Positions 47,801-58,999 of a stretch of DNA of 64,000 nt are shown piece after piece (position 1 is the stretch's first letter; every line of letters begins with the position of its first letter). This DNA comes from Emergomyces orientalis (taxonomy: Eukaryota; Ascomycota; Eurotiomycetes; Onygenales; Ajellomycetaceae). The notes below the pieces were generated by a model. The model searched no databases and was not told the DNA's origin. It saw only the letters and a list, made by a program, of their open reading frames with translations. The position numbers and the translations under genes were made by a program. The stretch spans positions 4,526,001 through 4,590,000 of the forward strand of contig MOWL01000067.1 in assembly GCA_002110485.1 (NCBI GenBank), read 5' to 3'.

Positions 47801-48956
47801 TAAGCGAATAGCCCAGTGTTCAAATTGTCGATTGTCAAAGCCCACCAACCACAGGGGATATGGTAAAATGCAACCGATACCAACCCCAGCGCGGCCGTTT
47901 GATGTTCTAGCTATCGACTTTATCACTGGACTCTCACTCAGCAACAACCTGGACACAGTCCTCACCGTTACCGATAAGTTTTCCAAGGCGGTTATATTAA
48001 TCGCGGGGAGGGAAGATTGGAAAACCACCCAGTGAGCGGAAGCGTTTTTTGATAAGGTAATATGCAGGTGGCAGCTACCATTAGCGCTTATATCGGACAG
48101 GGACCCACGCTTCAATTCAGAATTTTGGGAGCGCCTCCTAGACCTGATGGGCATCAAGAGATGGATGACCACAGCGTATAATTCTCATTCGAATGGCCAG
48201 AGCGAAAGAACGAATTTGATGGTTGAAGTGATCCTGCGTTCGCTGCTGGTAGAGCGATATGAATCCAGTTGGGACGCCCTGCTGCCGCAGGTCGAAAGAT
48301 GCATCAATGCTGAGATCGTCGGACCAACCTCTCTGACACCATTCGAGGTACTGACAGGCATTAGCCCACGTTGGTTCCCCGCCTCTGAGGATGCCCCAGA
48401 ATCGGATGCTGTCACATTGGTTGCCAATCGGGAATCTCTCCGGAAGGAAGTACTCAAATTATACGCTCTTTCGCAAGCTCGTCTAGCGGAAAGGTTTGAT
48501 AGGGCCCATGAAGAACTGTTATTTGCTGTAGATGATTACATCTTTATAAGATTAGCAAGGAAAGGCAAGAAGGGGTATACCACTAAGAGACATTCAAAAC
48601 TGTCTTCTTTGCAGATAGGGCCCTTCAGAATCATTCAAAAAGTGTCCGACCTGGCCTTTCAACTGCAACTCCCGCCTGATTGAAGAATGCACTCTGTGGT
48701 ATCAGTTATCTATCTCAAGAAAACAGACCTAACGCCAGAAGATATGGAGCACCCGCCCCCAGAACCGGTATTCATAGATGGTAAGCCGGAATTCGAAATC
48801 GAACGCATCATCCGGAAGGAGATACAAGAAGGCAAAACTTACCTGGAAGTCAAGTGGAAGGGATATGATGATCCGACCTTAGAGCTCTACAATGTTATAG
48901 TGGATGACATCCCACAAATGATTAAGACATTTGAGCAGAGAAGGCCGCGAGGGTGA
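44874..48956 (+). pseudogene. Gypsy-B pol: protease, RT, RNase H, integrase, chromodomain
   Basis: The protease has CIDTGAGVSLVDATI (active Asp near 45089). The RT has VVDLRKINLHLLPNTYPLP, SSMDIKQGFFQQLLEEDDK and the catalytic YVDD at 46507-46518. RNase H has FIIYIDSSKQHGIGIALHQ. The integrase zinc finger ends CSNCRL. The DDE residues sit in VLAIDFITGL, ISDRDPRFNSEFW and SNGQSERTN. The C-terminal chromodomain (FEIERIIRKE, then YLEVKWKGYDD) lacks the usual Trp after the KWKGY block. Eleven internal stops (45618, 46488, 46587, 47181, 47334, 47391, 47550, 47592, 47742, 48033, 48681) are all TGA. Family comparison puts Trp at some (GLI*AL, YL*QFAL) and Arg at others (ADALS*L, GLH*TED). Confidence 0.9.
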
Positions 48957-49300
48957 CCGTGCAAAAGCACACTCTGAAAGGCAACTGGTATCTCATTGTG
49001 ATGATGTCTACATACATTAATCGTCCCCATCAACTACTCGCCGTACTGCTCGTCCGCCCACCCCATATTCTATTCGGTTCCGATATCACCGCATTCGTAA
49101 AAAAATAGACAACAAAGGAAATAAAGGAATGACACAAGGAAATCCGCCCCTTGACACCACCTGGCACCCGCCTACCAGCACCACATCCACACGTATTCAT
49201 AAGTTCAACTTATTTAATATCTATCAATCATCATCTGACGCCTCCTGCAACTTCTCTTCCTGTTTGGCAAGACGGGCGTCTCAATAAGCAGTATCCGCCC

Positions 49301-49624
49301 CTAAATCGCCCCCCACGTCTCCTTCAGCTTTCGAAACGGGGTAATGAGCTTTCGTTTGGGGGTAATGACAACCTCCACCGTACCTTTCCCCTCTCTATTC
49401 ATGTTATTGATGGTTTCTTCGCCTCCTTGTAAACGAGCGGATCGACGACGCTTCTGGCCACTGCCGCTAGTGACAGACGGCGTTTCCTTATTCAAGTTAC
49501 TTGCGTTCAACTCCTCATCCGCCACCTGGTTCAACCCTTTCATCATTTTTTTGCGGTTGTTCTTACTCATCAACTGGAACAACTTCTTGAGTGCCTTCAC
49601 GGTGTCTGTCTTTTCAGAGGGCAT
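49301..49624 (-). CDS. Antisense ORF in the gypsy-B 3' region
   Basis: 107 codons, ATG 49624 to the stop at 49301-49303, with no interruption even though gag and pol carry 15. The product is basic, Lys/Asn-rich at the start (LMSKNNRKKMMKGLNQV), with a KRRRSARLQ nuclear-localisation-like run. It lies in a 1-kb stretch between pol and the 3' LTR where no sense ORF is expected. I do not recognise a family. Antisense ORFs at this place are known in some plant gypsy elements. Expression is unproven. Confidence 0.4.
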   Translation of the reverse strand: MPSEKTDTVKALKKLFQLMSKNNRKKMMKGLNQVADEELNASNLNKETPSVTSGSGQKRRRSARLQGGEETINNMNREGKGTVEVVITPKRKLITPFRKLKETWGAI

Positions 49625-49962
49625 GGTTATTCATTTGCACTTCATTATTCAATCAATTGTTATTGATGATTATCATGTTGTGGATTCGATTTTTCACATA
49701 TGTTATTCGTTTACCTTCAGGTTAGGAGAAGAGAAGAAAAAGCAGAGAAAGCAACAGCTCTTTTATATGCAATTACTCACTAAAATCACAATTCACTTGG
49801 AAACTCCCAGCCCTCTGAAGATTACTCTATATTGTGCTAGTACAACAATGGGATCACCTCGAATTCGCCAGCAGACATCATTCCTATTTAAGCCTAGCGC
49901 CCACATTTTCTCGGGTTCTTCCAAACCTTCTTCCGACGCCCATCCTTTTCCGTGAGGGGGAC

Positions 49963-50244
49963 TATCGTGGGCAACGCCCACGCTCCCTAGTACGTTCGCT
50001 ATATTATATATTCGCCTATATAATCTTATCGCTATAGCTTCGTACGTACCTACCTAGCTATAGCATTACCCTTACCTTCCGCAGAGCATACGTGCCTACC
50101 TACTATATCATTTATCATTCCTTCCGCATGCGGAAGATGCCTGTATTTAGTTATTTATATTCTTCCGCTGATTAGCAGTGAAAGATGAAGAATCAGACAT
50201 TCTTTTACTACTATTTTGACGTATACGTTCTATCGCACGTAGCA
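49963..50244 (+). repeat. Gypsy-B 3' LTR
   Basis: 282 bp, preceded by a purine tract GTGAGGGGGAC (49952-49962) that fits the PPT. Same terminal hairpin as the 5' LTR. Confidence 0.95.
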
Positions 50245-50333
50245 TTTTATGCCATTTTTCTAAGCAATTCTCTTTTATCTTTCTTTTAATAAAAGACCAT
50301 GAAACTATTTTTGAACTTGCAATTTTTAGTTCT
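50245..50333 (-). mobile_element. LINE-A fragment 3, remainder beyond gypsy-B
   Basis: Matches LINE-A 39565-39640 in reverse and continues the reading of 41979 after the 5-bp duplication. Homology ends near 50333. Confidence 0.85.
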
Positions 50334-51857
50334 TATAATTTTCTTTTAACTCATCAGCAAGAAATGTGAAAATCTCTACTACATATTCTTGACTTAGATC
50401 ATCAAGAATAATTTTTCTGCATTTATTATTTTCTGAATTAATAAATTTCTTTGTCTCTCTTTTAATCAGTGTCTGTAAAAATGTTTCAGTTTGACAAAGT
50501 TCATTAATCTGAAGCTCTAATCTCTCTTCAAAATCTTTCAGAGAATAATTATTAAATTATTAATTCATTGAAATCTTTTTCAGAACTGTTGATCAGTGAT
50601 CACTGCTTGCTTGCAGATGAGAATATGAATTTAACAGTTGAGAGTTGAGCAGATAAATTTGTGACTCTTGAAAATTTCATGTCAAAGCATTCAGCATTGC
50701 TATCTTGACCATGAAGAAGAATGAAAGTGTGAGTATATTCTGTGAATGATAAGGATGGGATAACTAAAGGTTCTGAATACATTCTTTTATTGGAGAGCAT
50801 GATGACTCGAGAAGGGTAGTTAGAGGTGGAAAATAATAACAGTAGGAACGGAATTGTTGTTGAGCTGTGTCGGTGTAATAAGCAATATGAAAGGGTCTGA
50901 CGAATGACGAAGAAAAAAGAAGCTATTACACTCAAAGTCTCATTAGAGTTGAATTTAAACCATTTTGTTCCCAGGTTTACTCTCTGTTCCTCGAGGTGGC
51001 TCGTGGTCACGCACCCCAAGCTGATACCTTGCAGGCGCTTAACAAGATGCGGGATTTGCCCAGTTACAAAGCTAAGTAAGGCGCCTATTGACATTAATGC
51101 CCCGCAGCACTCTCGCGCCGGCCAACGCCAATCAATATCGTCAGATAGAGGATGGATGAAACGGGCGGAAAATAGTTTCTCGGTAAATAGTCGAAACGGA
51201 TGAGTTTCAAAACTTCAATAGGAAACGATATCAAAAAAGTGCGTGCCGTAGCTCAAGCTGTTTCGTTGCAGCTATGTCAGCGTTGGACAGTAGCACTACT
51301 TGACAGGTTTGAGCAGAGGGGCCTAGTCCCTCCAGGTACCAAAGCCCGATTTGAGAGTCAAATTGAGCCTTCCCCGCGCGAACAACGAAGCTCAGGAGGA
51401 TCACAAGCAAGGGGTGGAAATGGCAACAGTCGTCTTGGAAGTCGGAGTGCTTCATCTTACCCATCCAGCGGTGCTAGGAGTTTGTATTTCCCCAGCCGTT
51501 CCTAGGCAAAATCCAGTGGCCGTCTTGGGAAAACTTATTTAGCCTGCGTTATTTGGTAACGATTGTCGGACTTTTGGGGGTTTATTTGTCGGAGTTGTCA
51601 TCTTGTATAGCAGAAGTGGGAGTGTATGGAAGCAAAGGTTTCTTTTGCTCGTCTGGCTACGAGTCGCCACGTATTCGGGTTCGTTATGTCGTTAATATCT
51701 TTGTTGGTTTTCGAGAAATGACAAATGTGGTTTCAAAATAGCATTCCGAGTAGCATTGAGATGAATCGGTAAAGTCTATGTCACCCGCTAATGAACGAGT
51801 GAACCATATCCAATGGGGCAAAGAAAATTTGGTAAACTATGAAGTATCAAGAGTAGA
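50334..51857. other. TE edge and unassigned sequence with possible host-exon remnants
   Basis: 50334-50890 is AT-rich debris. At about 50975-51065 the plus strand reads an exon-like stretch (FLEVARGHAPQADTLQALNK) preceded by a TTCCCAG acceptor and ending at a GTAAGG donor or TAA. 51200-51505 has a 101-codon ORF rich in Ser/Gly/Arg. These may be the tail of a host gene broken by the nest. I do not recognise the family, and base composition is the main support. Confidence 0.3.
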
Positions 51858-52641
51858 TTACCAACCTTGAATCACTTGCTGTAGATGCAAGAGAACAGCA
51901 TGTTCCAGCGGCCATGGCCGTAAAATCCTGTCCACAATACCACTCGTAATCCATTTGCTTTGCCAGTCGGGATAAAACAATGTCTTAATATACTCCCAGT
52001 ATTCAGGGTAAAAGCCTGCCATTTCCCAATCCAATATTGCCACAACTTGATCCCCACGTACAATAATATTCCTTGGGGATATGTCACCGTGCGTGAAGAC
52101 AACGTTGTGTGCAAGTAGGGCCCTCACAAATTTGGCGATGTGGTCGACCCACGAATTGTTTTGTGTGAGTTTCATGGCTTTAATAAGCCCTTCGTTAAAT
52201 TCGGACTCTGTCGTAAAAGGCCCAAACGACTCCTCACCGACACAGAACGTAGGGTCGTAGCAGGGAGAACCATCAACCGGACCAATAAAATTGCCCTTAA
52301 GGAATTGTTACTCCCCTATATATGCTTTCAATTGATTCGCGATAGAGGACTGCTGTTCACTAGTCAGGTCGTCCCAAACGTCTCTCAGGATATTGCCTTC
52401 AGCGTATTCCGTAACGATAATCCCGCGATCCGAAGACTCGTCAACATAGGCATCGTGGATCTCCGGGACAGGCAACGAAGTATTTTTTACGAACGAACCG
52501 CATCGTTTCCGCTTGCGTGAGCTGAGCGGGCATACATAGCTTCGCAACCTTACGTTCCTCAAAACGGTACAGCTGGACAAACTCGTCGGAACCCAGCCGA
52601 TCCGACTGGGAAAAATCTCGCACATTCATACGTTGGGCCAT
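51858..52641 (-). pseudogene. Aminoglycoside-phosphotransferase-like (APH) kinase pseudogene
   Basis: A small-molecule kinase fold common in fungi. From ATG 52641 it reads VRDFSQSDRLGSDEFVQLYR, then the ATP-lysine region KVAKLC and SLPVPEIHDAYVDES. The catalytic loop FTHGDISPRNIIV and the metal-binding ILDWEMAGFYPEYWE are intact near 52085 and 52030. A run of six A (52493-52498) shifts the frame by one just before the SLPVPEI segment, and a TAA replaces an expected Leu codon near 52310. The two lesions suggest a decaying gene beside the transposon nest. A sequencing error at the homopolymer would leave only the nonsense codon. Substrate unknown. Confidence 0.7.
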
Positions 52642-53408
52642 ATAAGGCTGTGTGATGCCGCGATTATAAGATTTTAGGAGGTGAGAATGTATAAAATAGG
52701 TACCGAAGCCGAGTGGTGAGAATGTTAAGATGTATTTATTTCCGCAGCCTATGAGACGGTTCCCATAGGATTTCACACTTCTTTGGAACCAACCTGTCAA
52801 ATAACTAAGCCCAATCTGGCTTAGCGAACTGCGAACTGCAACGTTGCCTCGAAACGAACAGATGAAGAAAAAGAAGCAGCATAAAAGAGGCAAAAAGACA
52901 AGAACCCCGTGAAACCCGCCCAATTGCACACAACAACCCGTCTTTCGTCCTATCTCGACACCCTCTGCCCTTCGCATCCATTGTCCGCTCTCTTCCTGTA
53001 TTTCATCTTCATTGCTAGTTTGGATTCGCCTTTTGGATGCTGTGATGGAGTGATCGATCGATTCCATCCGTTTCCCGTTTTCATTGATCATCAGCCTCCT
53101 CCATATCTAAACCTCCCCCAGCACTTCTCCCTCTCTCATCTCTTTTCCCCCTTTATTAATAACTGCATTGCTTCAGTGTATATTACTTGTCTCTACGATT
53201 GAATTAGCAGTATCCGCTCTCCAGTATGTACCTTCAAACATCCCTTGTCTAGATCGCAATTCCAAATGTAATTGTGTCTCTGTTCCACAAAACTGACGCC
53301 CCATGCGTCAATGTTAACCAATAGGTATTTATCCTTTCTGTGAACGGCCCCAAGTCCACCATTTGAGTTTTTCACTTGCTCCGTCGAATCTCTATCCACC
53401 AGCCCAGT
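52642..53408. other. Divergent upstream region of the APH pseudogene and the KH gene
   Basis: No gene seen. CT-rich blocks near 52960-53150 probably serve the KH gene promoter or leader. Confidence 0.6.
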
Positions 53409-56400
53409 ATGAGTTCCCAGATGCTAGAACCAACCGCCAATGGAACATCTATGGGGAGCTCCAAGTCGCCCGCCGCCCTCCTTAAGGAGCAGCACACCCG
53501 TGACGACTCTCACCAGGTCACCGTTGAGGAAGTCCCCGATGAATATGATATCCAACACCCCTCACCGTCTGTGCCTGTTGGGCAAGCCCCTGTAGAGCTT
53601 TCAAAAACTGGCCCGAGTGTTTCTGAGGCTGTTGCACCTCTAGCGAAACCAGAGGAAGTCTCTGCTGCTACGCACACTAAGCCCGTTTCCAAAAAGACTC
53701 CGGTTTTTGACGTGCGATCAGAGGAGCTGTTCCCTGCATTAGGTGGAGTACCGAACTCCCGCACTCCTGCAGCTGTTCCTATGGCCTGGGGTGCGCGGAA
53801 ATCGGCGGGCCGAAATCCCTCCCCAGGTAACGGGATGTCTAATGGGGGACAACTACCGTCACATATGTCGAGTAACGTTTCTTCGCGTACCCCGACACCA
53901 GCGTCCGGTTTAGCTACACCTAGCTCTACGAGTGCTTTGTTTGGTGGCTCCATAGAGGGCCCCAAGATCATGACCATGCCAGGCAAACATGTCGAGAGAA
54001 TCCGTTTCGCTCCTTCGCAGATGCTGCCGCGGAACCAGTTGAAGAAACCCATCAGAGATATTCTTCGGGATACCAGTAGGAGATTCAAGGCCGTTGTAGA
54101 CATGTACAATGGCCCTGGGGAAACGATAATCTTTGAGGGCAAGGGATCTGTGGACGCTGTTCGCCAGGCACTCAAGGAAGTTGCCCAACAAGTTGGTTCC
54201 AAGGTACGTTTCTGAAATACCCATTATATGCCCCATGTTTTGAGTCTCCCCAGCTGACTGCAAATTGTTTCTTAATAAAAAAAGCAATCCGTGTGTGTGC
54301 CAATTCCAGCCTCCGCTAGGCCTCATATTATTGGCCGGCAAGGAGCAGTTGTGCAGGGTATCCATGACCGGACGGGCGCTCGAATCAATGTTCCTAGACC
54401 AGAAGGGCTGTCTCTTGCCGACGATGACGATGATAGTGTTACGATCGATGTTCGCATTGAAGGGGATGCTGTGGCCGCAGAGATGGCAAGAAGAGAGATT
54501 GAGTCGATTGTAAAGGAACGGGCGTCGAATATCAACCTGCGGCTAAGACATATTCCTCCTGAGTTTTTCCCTTTTATTGCTGGTGCCCACAATGTGCACT
54601 TAAACCAGCTTGAAGAACGCACAAAAGCACATATTCGAGTGCCGCGCTATGATACGTGGTCGCGGCCCCCTCCTGCAGAGGCTGCCGCAGGCCTAGTCAA
54701 ATTTTGCCCCGACCCAGACAAGCACATTCAAATATCGGGGGAACGAAGTGCCGCACAAGAAGCCCGCGCCGTGATTGAGAGACGTGCCGAGGAATTACAA
54801 CGACAAATCACGCTACGACAGCTGGCCATCAATCGAGGACAACATCAGTTTATTTTGAGCGACGTTAACAACTCGTTGCATGAATTTTTAGCCCATACAG
54901 GCTGCTCGATAGTACTCCCCCCTGCAAGCGACGATACAGAGTTCTTGACTATCACAGGCCCTCCTGATCAAATCGAATTCGGAATTAATCGCGCCATGGA
55001 TCTGGCTACAAGCATGCAAATGGCAAGTATTGATGTATCTAGGCAGCATCCAGGAGCGTCTGCTGGTCCTCATGTACACGCTCGAGCTCTTACTTCCTAC
55101 CTACAACAGCGACAAGCTATCAAGGAGTTAGAGAGGCTATACGATGCCCATATCGTTCTCCCTTCCTCGTCAGATGGTCCCGTTATCTGGGAAGTTTACT
55201 CGAGAGACGGAAAGAATACCATCCGTGCTCGTTCCGACATAGTCAACTTGATCCAGGCTCATCCTCCATCTAAATTTTCCCCGTTGCCCATTGATCCATA
55301 TTTTCACTCCTACCTTCGCTCTCGCGTTGGCCCCCAACTGAAAAACAATTTTGGCGTACATTTGATTCTGCCAGACAACCCAGATGCTTCCACTGTGGTG
55401 CTTGTGTATGAAGGACAGGAATGGGTCGCGGGAGTAAACGAGCTCCCTAGGCGCCGCCCATCCGCCAGTGACCTAGCGGTGTTTGAAAAGGCCTTAGCGG
55501 AGGCGAAGGACCATCTTTTCTCCTCTTTGGGCGATCAAAACGACGTTCACACCAAACTAGTCACGGTTCCATTGAAGTATGAGCTGCGCGTGTTTCTACC
55601 TACTCCCTGAGACAATTATTTTTCTATTGTAAAATCGATATTTGTACTTTTGCTAATATTTCAATTAGGTATCACGATAAACTCCGCAAGTTCATTAACC
55701 GCGAACAACAAGCAAGAGGAGAGGAGCATATCCCTATCCGCATTAGTGCAACCGCAGATCAGATACAGCTCCGAGGCCGTGCTGGCGGTGTCGAAGAACT
55801 GGCCTCAAAAATTGAATCTTTCGTTCTCGAGCAGCAAAAAGACGATTTGGAGCGGGGTTATGCCACCTCTTTTGATTTCCCTCAAAAGTATGCAAATATC
55901 CTGATTGGTAAAAGGGGCGAAAATATCAATAAACTCCGAGAGGAATTCGACGTCGACATCAAGGTGGAAAATGGTAAAGTTGAGGTTAAAGGCCCAAAAA
56001 CCAAGGCAGATGGCTGTCGAGCCCGGATCATTGCGTTGGGTAAAAAGTTGGAAGACGAGGCTACTTACATATTGAAAATCCCGCAGCAGTATCATCGCGA
56101 TTTGATCGGACAAAAGGGTAGCCAAGTCAACCGGCTGCAAGACCGTTATAATGTTCGAGTCCAGTTCCCTCGAGTCTCCAGCCCTCCTGTCAACGACGAT
56201 CAATCTGTTGCCGATACCGCAAGCGAAATTGGGGGCAACCGAAGCCTACGTCCTGTCCAAGCCCCTGACGAAGTTGTCGTCCGAGGCCCTCGTAAAGGTG
56301 CGGATGGTGCTCGGGAGGAGATCCTTAGCCTCTATCAGTGGATTATGGACCATTCTTATGCAGATTCCGTGTCAGTTGCACAAAGCCAAATTCCTTCGTT

Positions 56401-57695
56401 AATTGGCCAACGAGGCCGTGAAATGGACAGACTTCGAGCGGATACTGGCGCTCAGATTGATGTACCTAGCGCCAATGGCACCCCCGATGATGCTGGAAGG
56501 GTGGCTATCAAGTTGAAAGGGACGAAAAAACAAGTTGCTGACGCGAAGAAACTATTGTTTCAGAGAGCCCAGGAGTTCGATTCGACCGTTGTCAAGACAA
56601 TTGATGTGGACAAAAAGCACCACAAGGCTCTGATCGGTGGTGGTGGTTAGTACACAACCCTCTCCCTCACAACGGATTTGTTGACTAACTTGACTAGGTG
56701 CGACTATTCGGAAAATCGTAAGCGATGCTGGTGGGCCGAGTGATGGGAATGCAGCCAGGATGGTGAAATTCCCTCCTCCGGAGAGCGATGATACCGTTAT
56801 TCGTTTGGAAGGAAACTCTGCAGTTATAGAAAGAATCGTCGCAGCAATCGATGAGTTTGTTCGCGAGAAAAACGACCAAGTCGTATCATCCATTGACGTC
56901 CCCCAAGCGCAACATCGATTTTTAATTGGCCGGGGCGGAGAGACTCGACGGAACTTAGAGAGCCAGTTTAAGATAACTCTTGATGTTCCTAAGCAAGGGT
57001 CCGGCCGCACGGACATTAGGATTAAAGGCTCAAGCGGTGCCGTCGAGGAGGCCAAAGCTCACATCCAATCTCTAATTCATGATCAGCATGCTGAGACAAT
57101 TGTGGTGCCAGGGAATTTGCATCACACGATTTCTGACAGTGGTGCCATGTTCCGCCGGCTTCGAAACGAATATCAAGTGAGCGTTGATCATGCTGGACAT
57201 CAAATCCCACCACGTCCCGCGCCTACCGAGCCCCGTAACGATATCAGCGCTAAGAATGATTCTCTCCCCTTGATAACAGATGATCATTCAAGCACCGCTG
57301 CCACTCATTCCTGGAAAATAGTGGATGTGGATGCTGCCGAATCAGCTGATTCGACTTTGAAAACGATTCCCTGGATTTTTTCTGGCACACCGGAGAATGT
57401 TGCCAAGGCGAAATCGATTGTTGAAAAGTCTCTGCAGACTGCATCGCAGCACTCTGCCACCGGATACCTAATCCTTCCAGACCCTAAAGCTTATCGATTG
57501 GTCATCGGACCCGGTGGTAGCAAAATCAACGAGATTCGCAAACAAACAAACTGTAGGATCAACGTGCCTAAGAACCAGGCCCAAGGCGAGGCTATTGAGA
57601 TAAAGGGGCCAAAGACTAACTTGAAATCAGCCAAGGACATGATCTTGGAGGCTGTAATAGCAGGTGGTGCAAGAGGCAATGGGGTTTCACGTTAA
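53409..57695 (+). CDS. Multi-KH-domain RNA-binding protein, Scp160/vigilin family
   Basis: Polysome- and ER-associated mRNA-binding protein in yeast (Scp160). Exons are 53409-54203, 54285-55576, 55669-56645 and 56698-57695, all GT-AG and in phase, giving 1,353 aa, normal for the family. The first 200 residues are Ser/Pro/Thr-rich and include an EELFPALGG motif. KH repeats follow, with recognisable GXXG loops in IIGRQGAVV, LIGKRGENI, LIGQKGSQV, LIGQRGREM, LIGGGGATI (split by intron 3), LIGRGGETR and VIGPGGSKI. Additional degenerate KH units lie between the first and second of these. The internal TGA before intron 2 is not a real stop, because the donor GTATGA lies upstream of it. Confidence 0.92.
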
Positions 57696-58051
57696 TTGTT
57701 AACCTGGGCGGGTCTAAAATGGGTATATACATATATATGCAAAAACACAGAAAGAACCCGAGAGAGGCGGAAGAGACTAGCTTTGAGCCAAATACTTTGG
57801 CAAAGAGATGCAGGGTTGTTAACTCAACACAGAAATCAAAAATTTCTTTTATTTAACAAAATTTTGCTTTATATGAATTTCAAGACCAGTGCCACTGTTT
57901 TAGTATATGCATGAGAACTCTAACCTCGTATTTTAAGCACATTTCTAACTTTAAAAAAATACCAAAAACCTTATTTTATCTCAAGATTGCTGAACTTTTC
58001 AATGTTGAATTGGCTTTAAATACCTTAATGACTTTGATAATATAAGTTGTA
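57696..58051. other. KH gene 3' flank up to the LINE tail
   Basis: AT-rich 3' flank. No gene seen. Confidence 0.6.
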
Positions 58052-58999
58052 ATATTATTATTATTATTATTATTATTTCTACATCACTTAATCACAAGAA
58101 TATGTGGAGCTCTGCTTAATATACAAAGTAAGAAAAACTCTGTGACAGACATGATCTGTCACTGAACTAAAAATTCTCTGATCTTCAGATCTATTTCACT
58201 CTTTAACATCTTCAAAATACTGTGAAGCAGTCACAGCTGCTCTTAGAGAAAAAGATGTCTCATATCAAAAAGAAAGACAAGATTATTCACAACTACTCTC
58301 AGTAATAACTGTTCAACATAGAAAATCTCTCACTGAAAGTGTCTGTCACTTTTCATGTCTTCACCTGCTCTGCCTCTCACTCAGAGCTTTGGTCAGAGTG
58401 AACTGCTCAAGAATACTCTGTTTCAATTATTATGTGATCAATCTGTACAGTCTCTCTACTGTATTTAACAGTCATCTCTTATTCACTCTTTCTTCATGTT
58501 CCAACTCTGCGCACTCTGTGCTGAACTGTGTGCAGTACACCATCACATGAAGCATGGTTTCATGCTCATATTCACATGGGCACTCTGGTGTGGGAAAATC
58601 TGGCACTTTTCTTCTATGTAAAAATCCTGCCAGGCCTGTCTTGCCTGTGCATAGTTGAACTATTAGTGAGCTTCAAGCCTTGCTCAGGCCCTCATGCCAC
58701 TTTAGCTGCTTGATGTCTGGGGGTCTGTCAAACAGTTCTTTTCATGATGTAGTGTGTGCTCTTCAAATGTTATGTCATCTAATTACTAATTTCTTTCATA
58801 CTCATCTTTTGAAAAATCAATTAATTAGATAATTTAACTGACTTTTTCTCTCTCTGTACTGTTTTGCTTCTCTCACTCACTGCACACTCCATTTCTGCTG
58901 CATTTTTACTGAATGCAGCACAGTTTTCACTGATATCATATGTCTGCTTTCTTCACACTGAAATCTGGTTCTGATCTATACACATGCTTGCTGTATCTG

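Larger units (their letters stand above)
41980..50244 (+). mobile_element. Gypsy-B: 8.3-kb Ty3/gypsy chromovirus
   Basis: Bounded by two 282-bp LTRs that differ at only four sites, inserted in LINE-A fragment 3 with a 5-bp duplication TTTTA (41975-41979 and 50245-50249). The order is LTR, repeat-rich leader, gag, -1 frame pol with a C-terminal chromodomain, a 1-kb 3' region with an antisense ORF, PPT and LTR. It is CpG-rich compared with the LINEs. The LTR termini are TATCG...TAGCA rather than TG...CA. No tRNA-type TGG primer site is seen next to the 5' LTR (the sequence is ATTTGATAGCATG). Confidence 0.93.

Noticed and set aside
50600..51094. 164-aa minus-strand ORF
   Set aside because: It has no family resemblance and lies antisense to a better exon-like reading. 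Treated as chance.
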